The notes beneath the pieces are model-generated. The model did not search any database. It saw only the letters and a program-made list of their open reading frames with translations, and had not been told where the DNA came from. Below are positions 55,393-62,990 of a stretch of 64,000 bases of DNA, piece after piece (the first letter of the stretch is position 1; the number at the start of each line of letters is the position of its first letter). The DNA comes from an uncultured Paracoccaceae bacterium (lineage in GTDB: Bacteria; Pseudomonadota; Alphaproteobacteria; Rhodobacterales; Rhodobacteraceae): positions 248,001-312,000 of the forward strand of contig CANLNT010000001.1 in the NCBI GenBank assembly GCA_947492825.1, given 5' to 3'. The position numbers and the translations under genes were made by a program.

Positions 55393-56261
55393 CGCTTGCG
55401 CAGTGCCACAAAGACCAGCGCCAGTCCCACAAGGATCATCGGGGTCGACAGAATTTGCCCCATCGTCAGACCCCATTCGCCAAAATCAAGCCGCCAGCCC
55501 AGGGGATTGTCGGGGGTCTGGAAAAAGTCATCGGGTTGGCGGACGAATTCCACCACAAAGCGGGACACACCGTAGCCCAGAAAGAACACGCCCGTCATCA
55601 GCCAACCGCGTTTCAACGCACCAAACCGGAAGGCCAGCACAAGCAGGATCAGCCCGAGCAGCAGGCCCTCCAGCCCTGCCTCATACAGCTGGCTGGGATG
55701 GCGCGCGCAAGCACCGGTGATGCCGGGGCAATCCTGTGCTGCAACGCCGGGAAAGATCACCCCCCAAGGTGCATCCGTTGGACGGCCCCAAAGCTCTGCA
55801 TTGATGAAATTTGCGATCCGCACCAGCAGCACGGCGGGCGTGGCGGCCAGTGCGATGATGTCGGACAGCGCAGGCAGTGGCACCGCGTGCCTGCGCGAAA
55901 ACAGCCAGACGGCAAAGACGACACCCAGAAATCCACCATGAAACGACAGCCCGCCGGTCCAGATCATCGGGATTTCCAGCGGGTTTTGCAGGTAGTGGCC
56001 GGGCCGATAAAGCAAGACATAGCCCAGACGCCCGCCACCGATCACACCCAGCACAATATAGGTCGCCAGATCCTCTAGCTTAGCCGGGGCCATCGGCGGC
56101 GTGTCGTTCAGCCACAGGCGCGTGCGGCGCAGGGCGGCGGCAATCAACAGCCAGCCAAGTCCGATCCCCACCACATAGGCAAGCGCATACCAGCGCAACG
56201 CCAGCGGGCCGATCTGGACAATCACCGGGTCAATCTGAGGGAAAGGAATGGCGCCAAACAT
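55389..56261 (-). CDS. lgt: Prolipoprotein diacylglyceryl transferase
   Basis: A 290 aa inner-membrane enzyme that adds diacylglyceryl to lipobox Cys, the first step of lipoprotein maturation. About seven hydrophobic helices, with the catalytic-site motifs LSFHGGFLGVVFAV and VRIANFINAELWGRPT (the Lgt signature). The start MFGAIPFPQIDPV at 56261 is the family start. It heads the operon with midA and pgeF. Confidence 0.95.
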   Translation of the reverse strand: MFGAIPFPQIDPVIVQIGPLALRWYALAYVVGIGLGWLLIAAALRRTRLWLNDTPPMAPAKLEDLATYIVLGVIGGGRLGYVLLYRPGHYLQNPLEIPMIWTGGLSFHGGFLGVVFAVWLFSRRHAVPLPALSDIIALAATPAVLLVRIANFINAELWGRPTDAPWGVIFPGVAAQDCPGITGACARHPSQLYEAGLEGLLLGLILLVLAFRFGALKRGWLMTGVFFLGYGVSRFVVEFVRQPDDFFQTPDNPLGWRLDFGEWGLTMGQILSTPMILVGLALVFVALRKR

Positions 56262-56363
56262 GGGGCCATTCCTGTGACGCGGCGGGGGTGAAGTCAACCG
56301 GGGCAGTTGCGCTTTGCGCGTGCCCGCCCCATATGAAGTGCAGATCAAAATTCGGAGGGTGCG

Positions 56364-56609
56364 ATGCAGCCCAATAACAAATTCTTTGATGACCTCAGCC
56401 AGTTGATGACCAATGCGATGGGCGTCGCACAGGGCGCCAAGGATGAGGCGAACACAGCCATGAAATCCATGATGGATCGCTGGCTGGCGGACCGCGACTT
56501 TGTCACCCGCGAAGAATTCGACGCGGTACGGGCGATGGCCCAGAAAGCGCGCGAAGAGAACGCAGCGCTCGAGGCGCGGATCGCAGCCCTAGAAGGCAAA
56601 GAAGGCTAA
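56364..56609 (+). CDS. ubiK: UbiK-family accessory factor of ubiquinone synthesis
   Basis: An 81 aa protein with an amphipathic N-terminal helix (FFDDLSQLMTNAMGVAQGAK) and a C-terminal coiled coil (AREENAALEARIAALEGK), as in UbiK/YqiC. E. coli UbiK assists the ubiquinone biosynthesis complex. GGAGG precedes the start. It lies divergent from lgt and ends six bases before the M42 gene. Confidence 0.85.
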   Translation: MQPNNKFFDDLSQLMTNAMGVAQGAKDEANTAMKSMMDRWLADRDFVTREEFDAVRAMAQKAREENAALEARIAALEGKEG

Positions 56610-56615
56610 GCGCCC

Positions 56616-57647
56616 TTAGAACTCTGACAGATAGGCCACAAGGATATCGAGCGCGGCTTGCAGATCATCCTTTTGGATCATCTCTGTCACCGTGTGGATA
56701 TAGCGGGTACCCACAACGATCCCCACGGCGCGCGCGCCTGCCGCGGCTTGCTGCGCCGCCGCGCCATCCTGACCGCCTGCGGCCAGCATTGTGCGCTGGT
56801 AGGGGATGTCATGCTTTTCAGCCAGTGCAGCGATGTCGCGCACCAGATCACGATCCGCGATAAAGCTGCTATCGCGCACGTGCAGGCCAAAACCTTTGCC
56901 TTGGATCGTCGTCGCATCCTTGTCCGGGATGCCGGGCGTGTCACAGGCCAGCGTTGTGTCGATGCCGATGCCGATGTCGGGCTGCACCGCAAAGGATGAG
57001 GTGCGCGCACCGCGCAGGCCGACCTCTTCCTGGGTGGTAAAGACCACATGCACCTCTGCCCCGCGTCCCTTTTTGCCCAACGCGCGGATCGCCTCGATCC
57101 CCAGCCAGCAGGCGATACGGTTATCCAGCGCCTTGCTGACGATCTTGTCGCCGATTTCGATAAAGGGTTCTTCCATCACCACAAAATCGCCCACCTTGAT
57201 GTGGTCATGCGTGGCCTCACCCAGCCCCAGATCGACAAAGAACTCGCCGACCTGCGGGATCTTCTTGCGGTCTTCGGGCGAGGAGATGTGGATCGGCTTG
57301 CCGCCGGGGTTCATCACCCCCAGAAAGTCACCGTCATCGGTACAAACCCGGACGCGGCGGGAAAACAAGTTGCGCGGATCAAATCCGCCGACCGGCTGCA
57401 GATAAAGGTAGCCCTTTTTGTCGATGTGGCTGACCAGAAAGCCGATCTCGTCCATGTGACAGAGCAGCATGACCTTGGGCGCATCAGCCTTGGTCGCGTC
57501 ACGGCGGCACAGCAATGACCCCATCGCGTCGGTGTCCACATGGTCAAAAAGGTCCGTGATTTCACCCATGATCAGATCGCGCACCCGGTGTTCATTGCCC
57601 GGCACGCCGGGCATCTCGCACAGGGCTTTCAAAAGGGTAAGGTTCAT
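56616..57647 (-). CDS. M42-family metallopeptidase (aminopeptidase)
   Basis: A 343 aa protein. The co-catalytic metal ligands are visible: LLCHMDEIGFLV, KALDNRIACWLG, TTQEEVGLRGA, GIDTTLACDTPG and YIHTVTEMIQKDD. This matches M42 (FrvX/PepA-like) aminopeptidases, which form dodecameric tetrahedra. The start MNLTLLKALCEMPG at 57647 is typical. Monocistronic. Confidence 0.92.
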   Translation of the reverse strand: MNLTLLKALCEMPGVPGNEHRVRDLIMGEITDLFDHVDTDAMGSLLCRRDATKADAPKVMLLCHMDEIGFLVSHIDKKGYLYLQPVGGFDPRNLFSRRVRVCTDDGDFLGVMNPGGKPIHISSPEDRKKIPQVGEFFVDLGLGEATHDHIKVGDFVVMEEPFIEIGDKIVSKALDNRIACWLGIEAIRALGKKGRGAEVHVVFTTQEEVGLRGARTSSFAVQPDIGIGIDTTLACDTPGIPDKDATTIQGKGFGLHVRDSSFIADRDLVRDIAALAEKHDIPYQRTMLAAGGQDGAAAQQAAAGARAVGIVVGTRYIHTVTEMIQKDDLQAALDILVAYLSEF

Positions 57648-57909
57648 GCTGCGTCTCCTGAGATTGGGTGTCCTGCGCCCAGCATGATCCAGTTTGCAGC
57701 AGGTGCAAGCAATTGGTGGCACAAGGGTGCAATGCGCAAAGAAACCGCGCCGCGCCAACAGTTATCCCCAAGAAAGTGCTTTACAGATGGGGTGTGGCTG
57801 GCCCACCATATGTCGTAGGGCGAGATACAAAAAATACCGCCCATTGAGCAGAGGCATAGCCGTTGGGGCTGCCAATTTCCCAAGGGCAAAGGACCAAGGG
57901 GCTGCAGGC

Positions 57910-58413
57910 ATGGCACTATCAGAGCATTATTTGGACGCGGATGAAATTCACCCGATCGATATGGTAGAACATGTCGCAGAGCATTATGCGTGGGAATTTG
58001 ACCGGATTCACGACGATCAGATCGCCATGGCGGTCGAAGGCCAGTGGCGCACCTATTCCATCACCTTGGCCTGGTCGGCCTATGACGAAACCCTGCGTCT
58101 GATCTGCACCTTCGAGATGGAGCCACCCGCCGAACGGATGGGCGCACTTTATGAGGCGCTGAACGCGATCAACGATCAATGCTGGGCCGGGGCGTTCACC
58201 TGGTGGGGTGAACAGCAGATGATGGTATATCGTTATGGACTTGTGCTTGCGGGGGAACAGACCGCCGGGCCAGAGCAGATTGACACGATGATCAATGCCG
58301 CGGTGATGAGTTGCGAGCGCTATTACCCAGCAATCCAGCTTGTGACCTGGGCCGAGCGGACCCCGGCAGAGGCCTTGCAGGTCGCGATGACAGAGGCCTA
58401 TGGCCGCGCCTGA
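57910..58413 (+). CDS. YbjN domain-containing protein
   Basis: A 167 aa protein with the YbjN pattern: AEHYAWEFDRIHDDQIAMAV, then the alternating strand/helix GQWRTYSITLAW and LYEALNAINDQCWAGAFTWW. The family is widespread, with an unsettled envelope/stress role in E. coli. The start MALSEHYLD at 57910 has few alternatives. A strong terminator follows. Confidence 0.82.
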   Translation: MALSEHYLDADEIHPIDMVEHVAEHYAWEFDRIHDDQIAMAVEGQWRTYSITLAWSAYDETLRLICTFEMEPPAERMGALYEALNAINDQCWAGAFTWWGEQQMMVYRYGLVLAGEQTAGPEQIDTMINAAVMSCERYYPAIQLVTWAERTPAEALQVAMTEAYGRA

Positions 58414-58451
58414 TTGAAAACGGTTTTGCGCCGCGCGATGCGCGTCGCGAG

Positions 58452-58483
58452 GGGGCAGCCCGCTGACGCGGGCTGCCCCTTTT
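58452..58483 (+). terminator. Rho-independent terminator of the ybjN-like gene
   Basis: GGGGCAGCCCGC-TGAC-GCGGGCTGCCCC, a perfect 12-bp stem, followed by TTTT at 58480-58483. Confidence 0.9.
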
Positions 58484-58508
58484 GACGTTTGCGCGGGATG
58501 GACAGGGC

Positions 58509-58570
58509 AGATGGGGGCCAGCCCCCGTCAGCAAAGCTGACTCCCCCGGGATTATTTTGGCCAGAAGAAG
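58509..58570. repeat. Intergenic structured repeat candidate of roseobacters
   Basis: Two short hairpins (GGGGG-CCAG-CCCCC at 58513-58526 and GTCAGC-AAA-GCTGAC at 58527-58541) are followed by CCCCCGGGATTATTTTGGCCAGAAGAAG. I recall similar CCCGGGATATTTT-GGCCA-AGAAG boxes between genes in this family, but no second copy was found in this window. Confidence 0.45.
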
Positions 58571-58642
58571 ATCGGACCCGCCCGGGACAGGTTGTTGTCA
58601 GGCGGGCAAGGGCCTACACAACTGGCAAAGGGGAGATGGCGC

Positions 58643-59458
58643 ATGGATATGAACGATGTTGCGCAGCGTGGCCTGGTGCTGCTGGGATGCGGCAAGATGG
58701 GCTCTGCGATGTTGGCCGGGTGGTTAAAAGGCGGGCTGCCGCCCACGTCGGTCTGGGTGTTGGATCCGTCGCAGTCGGACTGGGTGACGGACCAAGGCGT
58801 GCATGTGAATGCCACTTTGCCGGGCGATCCGGCGATTGTTCTGGTGGCTGTCAAACCGCAGATGATGGGGGATGCATTGCCCGCGATGACCGCGCTTGGC
58901 AATCGCACCACGTTGTTTGTCTCTGTCGCGGCGGGCACGTCAATTGCAGCATTTGAGGCCGCATTGGGTGATCAGACACCGGTGATCCGCGCCATGCCAA
59001 ACACGCCCGCGGCGATCGGGCGGGGGATCACGGCGCTGATTGGCAATGACCATACCACGCCTGCGCATTTGGCGCTGGCGGACACCTTGTTGGCCGCCGT
59101 CGGTCAGACCGTGCATCTGGAGGCCGAGGCGCAGATGGATGCGGTCACGGCTGTGTCGGGGTCTGGCCCGGCCTATGTGTTTCACCTGATCGAAACCCTT
59201 GCCGCGGCTGGCGTGGCGCAAGGTCTGTCACCGCAAATGGCGATGCAATTGGCCAAGGCCACCGTGGGCGGGGCAGGGCAATTGGCAGAAGATGCGGAGG
59301 AGGATCCGTCGCAATTGCGGGTGAACGTCACCTCGCCCAATGGCACCACGCAGGCGGCACTTGACGTGTTGATGGACGAAAGCCATGGATTTCCAGCGTT
59401 GCTGAACCGCGCGGTGACGGCTGCGGCAGATAGATCACGGGAGCTGGGGCGTGACTGA
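58643..59458 (+). CDS. proC: Pyrroline-5-carboxylate reductase
   Basis: Last step of proline synthesis. 271 aa. The NAD(P) loop LLGCGKMGSAMLAGWL at the N-terminus and the C-terminal signature (SGSGPAYVFHLIETL, LAKATVGGAGQL, NVTSPNGTTQAALDV) are intact. The start MDMNDVAQR at 58643 follows AAGGGGAG. It overlaps csaA by eight bases. Confidence 0.95.
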   Translation: MDMNDVAQRGLVLLGCGKMGSAMLAGWLKGGLPPTSVWVLDPSQSDWVTDQGVHVNATLPGDPAIVLVAVKPQMMGDALPAMTALGNRTTLFVSVAAGTSIAAFEAALGDQTPVIRAMPNTPAAIGRGITALIGNDHTTPAHLALADTLLAAVGQTVHLEAEAQMDAVTAVSGSGPAYVFHLIETLAAAGVAQGLSPQMAMQLAKATVGGAGQLAEDAEEDPSQLRVNVTSPNGTTQAALDVLMDESHGFPALLNRAVTAAADRSRELGRD

Positions 59459-59789
59459 GATTACGTTTGACGATTTTCTAAAGGTCGACGTGCGCGTCGG
59501 GCGCGTGACCCGGGCCGAGCCATACCCCGAGGCGCGCAAGCCCGCGATCAAGTTGTGGGTCGATTTCGGCGATGAGCTGGGCGAGAAAAAGACCAGCGCG
59601 CAGGTCACCGCGCATTACGACCCGGCGGCGCTGGTGGGCAGGCAGGTACTGGCCGTGGTGAACTTTCCCCCACGCCAGATCGGCAAATTCATGTCAGAGG
59701 TTCTGGTGCTTGGCATGCCCGATGCCGACGGAGAGGTCGTGCTGGTCGGTCCTGACCAAGACGTGCCAAACGGGGGGCGGTTGCATTGA
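59451..59789 (+). CDS. csaA: tRNA-binding protein, CsaA family
   Basis: A 112 aa OB-fold domain: FDDFLKVDVRVGRVTRAEPY, then the KTSAQVTAHY and NFPPRQIGKFMSEVLVLG blocks that identify CsaA/Trbp111-type homodimers. These bind tRNA and show chaperone-like activity with the Sec pathway in Bacillus. Starts at GTG inside the proC end. Confidence 0.92.
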   Translation: MTEITFDDFLKVDVRVGRVTRAEPYPEARKPAIKLWVDFGDELGEKKTSAQVTAHYDPAALVGRQVLAVVNFPPRQIGKFMSEVLVLGMPDADGEVVLVGPDQDVPNGGRLH

Positions 59790-60727
59790 AACGCCTTCTT
59801 TTGACGCGGACATTTCCGCAGGCCACGGTGCAGGCGGCGGCTGCGGATTATGCGGTCACAACCCGTGATGTCGACGCCCCGCTGACGGCGGTTGAGGCGG
59901 CGCAGGCGGCGAAGGACTTTGACGCGATCCTGTGTTCGATCGGTGACCAATTCACCGCCAGTGCTTTTGCCCAAAAAGACCTGCGCTGCGGCATGATTGC
60001 CAATTTCGGCGTGGGCTATAACCACATTGATGTGGCAGCGGCACGTGGTGCGGGCGTGCAAGTATCGAACACGCCGGATGTCGTGACCGATGCCACGGCT
60101 GACATCGCCATGACACTGATCCTGATGACCTGCCGTCGCGCGGGCGAAGGTGAACGGCTGGTGCGGCGTGGCACGTGGGACGGCTGGAAACCGACCCAGA
60201 TGCTGGGCGCGCATGTCACCGGCAAACGGCTTGGCATTGTTGGCATGGGCCGGATCGGGCAGGCGGTGGCGCGGCGGGCGCACTATGGCTTTGACATGCC
60301 AGTGATCTACTTCAACCGCTCTGAAAAAGTCGTCGACGTGCCCGCACGGCAAGTGCCGGACCTGCACAGCTTAATGAGTCAGTCGGACATCATTGTTATC
60401 ACTGTGCCGGGTGGTAACACCCATCTGATCGACGCGGATGCGCTGGCGCAAATGCAAGACGGCGCGGTGTTGGTCAACGTGGCGCGCGGTGACGTGCTGG
60501 ATGAGGCGGCGTTGATCGCAGAATTGCAAACCGGGCGCATCCGGGCCGGACTGGACGTCTATGCGCAGGAACCGGTGGTGCCGCAGGCCTTGCAGCAATT
60601 GGAAAACGCGGTGCTCTTGCCGCATCTGGGAACTGCTGCCCTGGAAGTGCGCGAGGCGATGGGGCAGATGGCGCTGGATAACCTGGCCGCTTGGGCCGCC
60701 GGTCAACCGCTGCTCAACCCGGTCTAG
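59786..60727 (+). CDS. D-isomer 2-hydroxyacid dehydrogenase (glyoxylate/hydroxypyruvate reductase type)
   Basis: A 313 aa NAD(P)-dependent enzyme. Rossmann loop LGIVGMGRIGQAVARRA; catalytic Arg in VNVARGDVLDEAAL, Glu in LDVYAQEPVV and His in LLPHLGTAALEVREAM. The probable substrates are D-glycerate/hydroxypyruvate or glyoxylate. It starts at TTG in a TTGA overlap with csaA, so a proC-csaA-dehydrogenase operon is likely. Its stop overlaps tdk (CTAG). Confidence 0.9.
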   Translation: MKRLLLTRTFPQATVQAAAADYAVTTRDVDAPLTAVEAAQAAKDFDAILCSIGDQFTASAFAQKDLRCGMIANFGVGYNHIDVAAARGAGVQVSNTPDVVTDATADIAMTLILMTCRRAGEGERLVRRGTWDGWKPTQMLGAHVTGKRLGIVGMGRIGQAVARRAHYGFDMPVIYFNRSEKVVDVPARQVPDLHSLMSQSDIIVITVPGGNTHLIDADALAQMQDGAVLVNVARGDVLDEAALIAELQTGRIRAGLDVYAQEPVVPQALQQLENAVLLPHLGTAALEVREAMGQMALDNLAAWAAGQPLLNPV

Positions 60728-61302
60728 TCGCCAACCGCTTTACGCCAGTGGCGGCGGCACAAGCTGACGTAGCTTTCGTTGCCGCCCACCTGCACCTGAT
60801 CCCCGTCGCGCAGCACGTTGCCCTTTGCGTCTTGCCGGATCACCATCGTGGCCTTCTTGCCGCAATGGCAGATCGTGCGCACTTCGCGCATTTCATCGGC
60901 CAGCGCCAAAAGCGCGGCAGACCCAGGGAACAGGTTGCCCTGAAAATCGACCCGCAAACCAAAGCACATGATCGGCACCGACAGGTCATCCACCGCGCGC
61001 GCCAATTGCCACACCTGCCCGCGCTCAAGAAACTGCGCCTCGTCCAGAAAAACGCACGCGCAGGGGCCCGCATCCAGCCGCGCGGCAATCTTGGCAAACA
61101 GGTCTTCGCCCGCGGCAAAGGTATCCGCCTCTTGTCCGATCCCGATCCGGCTGGCGATGCGGCCTGACCCCGCCCGGTCATCAAAGCTGGCGGTCAACAG
61201 ATAGGTCTGCATCCCACGTTCGATATAGTTGTGGCTGGCCTGCAAAAGCACCGTCGATTTACCGGCATTCATGGTCGAGTAGTTGAAATAAAGCTTGGCC
61301 AT
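60724..61302 (-). CDS. tdk: Thymidine kinase
   Basis: A 192 aa type II thymidine kinase. Walker A STMNAGKST, Asp-Glu FLDEAQFL, and a zinc ribbon with Cys/His at ICHCGKKA and LCRRHW. The start MAKLYFNYST at 61302. A strong hairpin sits in its leader. Confidence 0.95.
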   Translation of the reverse strand: MAKLYFNYSTMNAGKSTVLLQASHNYIERGMQTYLLTASFDDRAGSGRIASRIGIGQEADTFAAGEDLFAKIAARLDAGPCACVFLDEAQFLERGQVWQLARAVDDLSVPIMCFGLRVDFQGNLFPGSAALLALADEMREVRTICHCGKKATMVIRQDAKGNVLRDGDQVQVGGNESYVSLCRRHWRKAVGD

Positions 61303-61320
61303 ACCCGCCTGATACAAGCG

Positions 61321-61348
61321 CCGGGCACGCCTTTGCAAGCGTGCCCGG
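61321..61348 (-). promoter_or_regulatory. Leader hairpin of tdk
   Basis: CCGGGCACGC-CTTTGCAA-GCGTGCCCGG, a perfect 10-bp stem with an 8-base loop, ending 19 bases before the tdk ATG on its coding strand. It could modulate translation; no T-run follows. Confidence 0.5.
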
Positions 61349-61531
61349 TTGACGTGAGTGGCGGCCAGGCGTTGGTCGATTGGGGCAACCAAGTCCGGCC
61401 TGACGTTTGCAGCGGTTTGATCGTGAACCACCCCCGAAACATTGGGGTTACTGGGCAACGCTTCTGCTGCATCGTGTGATTAGAACATGACAATTCCCCG
61501 CATCCGTTTTAATGGGAATACCGGAGAGAGT

Positions 61532-61553
61532 TTCCCCACGGGGTGGTGGGGAA
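61532..61553 (+). promoter_or_regulatory. Hairpin at the ribosome-binding site of the CII-like gene
   Basis: TTCCCCAC-GGGGTG-GTGGGGAA (8 bp) lies just upstream of the TGGGGAT that may serve as ribosome-binding site. The G-run of the loop or the C-run of the left arm could also pair with it. Confidence 0.4.
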
Positions 61554-61569
61554 GAATGGGGATAACAAC

Positions 61570-62025
61570 ATGGCGACGCCAGACACCTATCTGAAACGTC
61601 ACACCGAGGCCCTCGTCAAGGACGTGGGCATCGCTGCGGCATGCGAGTTGACCGGTAAATCAAAGGCCACGTTGGGCCGCTATTATTCTGACAAGGTCGA
61701 GCATACCGACCGCTTCATGCCCATTGATACAGTGGCGCAGCTTGAAGCGGCAGCAAGCTATCCGCACGTGACGTCTGCTTTGGCAGATTTGCGTGGAATT
61801 ACAATGTCTTTGGGCGATGTCGATAGCGCTGGTGAAGGTGGCGTAAACTCCGAAGTTGTGGCACTTAGCCAGCGATTTGCGGCCCTGATGGCAGAGTATC
61901 ACGAGAGCATTCAGGACGGCACGATTTCGATCAATGAGGCCAAGCGCCTGCTGAACGAAACCACCGGTCTGCAAAAGGTGCTGTTGCGGATGAAGCTGCA
62001 TCTGGAAGGCGACGTCATTGGTTGA
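61570..62025 (+). CDS. CII-like helix-turn-helix protein
   Basis: A 151 aa protein. [22 protein letters not shown] (landmark, residues 17-38) is a helix-turn-helix resembling phage-CII or Mu-Ner-type regulators, followed by a helical oligomerisation half with [16 protein letters not shown]. It has no phage neighbours, and I recall similar proteins in roseobacters, so it is probably a chromosomal regulator. The start at 61570 has GGGGATAAC upstream. It overlaps arsH. Confidence 0.65.
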   Translation: MATPDTYLKRHTEALVKDVGIAAACELTGKSKATLGRYYSDKVEHTDRFMPIDTVAQLEAAASYPHVTSALADLRGITMSLGDVDSAGEGGVNSEVVALSQRFAALMAEYHESIQDGTISINEAKRLLNETTGLQKVLLRMKLHLEGDVIG

Positions 62026-62734
62026 CACCTCGGACCTGCCCAACATCGCAAATGGGCAGCTGCGTGACATTGACGTGACGTCATTCGCCCCGCCAGATGA
62101 TCCGGGGCATCCGCCGCGCATTTTGCTGCTCTACGGATCGCTGCGCGAAAGCAGTTATTCGCGGATGGCAGCGGAAGAAGCTGCGCGCATTTTGCGCGCA
62201 TTGGGGTGCGAAACCCGGTTCTTTGATCCGCATGGTTTGCCGCTGCCGGACGACAACGCCGACGAAAAGCACCCCAAGGTGGCAGAGCTGCGTGAATTGG
62301 CGCTTTGGGCCGAAGGCATGGTTTGGTCCAGCCCGGAACGGCATGGCGCGATGACATCCGTGATGAAGGCGCAAATCGACTGGATCCCCCTGTCCGCCAT
62401 TGGCGGCATCCGCCCGACCCAAGGCAAGACACTGGCCCTGATGCAGGTCTGCGGCGGGTCGCAATCGTTCAACACGGTCAACCAGATGCGCATCTTGGGG
62501 CGCTGGATGCGGATGCTGACGATCCCCAACCAATCGTCTGTGCCTGCCGCGTGGAACCGGTTCAAGGATGGCCGCATGATCGAAGGCTCACATTACAACC
62601 GGATCGTCGATGTGATGGAAGAACTCGTGCGCTTCACCTACATGACCCGCGCCCGTGTCGGTGCGCTCACCGACCGCTACTCTGAACGGGTCGAGGACGC
62701 CGCCAAAGTCCACGAGCGCGTCAGCCGGATTTAG
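62018..62734 (+). CDS. arsH: ArsH-family NADPH-dependent FMN oxidoreductase
   Basis: A 238 aa flavodoxin-like protein: [16 protein letters not shown] (phosphate-binding loop), [17 protein letters not shown] and [15 protein letters not shown] are the ArsH signature. ArsH oxidises organoarsenicals or reduces azo dyes and quinones. No arsR, arsB, acr3 or arsC is nearby, so here it may serve general redox defence. The start TTG at 62018 overlaps the CII-like gene by eight bases. Confidence 0.9.
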   Translation: MVDTSDLPNIANGQLRDIDVTSFAPPDDPGHPPRILLLYGSLRESSYSRMAAEEAARILRALGCETRFFDPHGLPLPDDNADEKHPKVAELRELALWAEGMVWSSPERHGAMTSVMKAQIDWIPLSAIGGIRPTQGKTLALMQVCGGSQSFNTVNQMRILGRWMRMLTIPNQSSVPAAWNRFKDGRMIEGSHYNRIVDVMEELVRFTYMTRARVGALTDRYSERVEDAAKVHERVSRI

Positions 62735-62879
62735 ATTTAGGCGGCTTTGCGGGACGAAGCCGACTTTCGCGCATAGCCGGACCCATCGCCGACACGCGGG
62801 TGGGCGATCCGACGGAGATGCTTCTGCGCTTTATGGTTGTAGGGTCATCTTCCGCATCAGCGGTGCGCGCGGATGGCAA

Positions 62880-62909
62880 ATCGCCGACCCGTCGGGGCGG
62901 GTCGGCGAT
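62880..62909. terminator. Strong hairpin between arsH and the KAS III-like gene
   Basis: ATCGCCGACCCG-TCGGGG-CGGGTCGGCGAT, a perfect 12-bp stem in the gap between convergent genes. No T-run, so a factor-dependent or 3'-end protective role is more likely than intrinsic termination. Confidence 0.5.
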
Positions 62910-62990
62910 GGGCCCGGCGGGCTAAAGCCCTTGCTCCGGGCCTGCCAGCGCGCTGAATGAATGTCATTTTGGGCTCTTAGCCCCCCTTGC

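Noticed and set aside
57762-61565. DnaA boxes TTATCCCCA at 57762-57770 (+) and 61557-61565 (-)
   Set aside because: Only two near-matches 3.8 kb apart, with no AT-rich unwinding region; not an origin.
62709-62867. A possible minus-strand small basic protein (ends ...KPPKSKSG)
   Set aside because: It would start at TTG without a ribosome-binding site and overlap arsH; composition is not distinctive.
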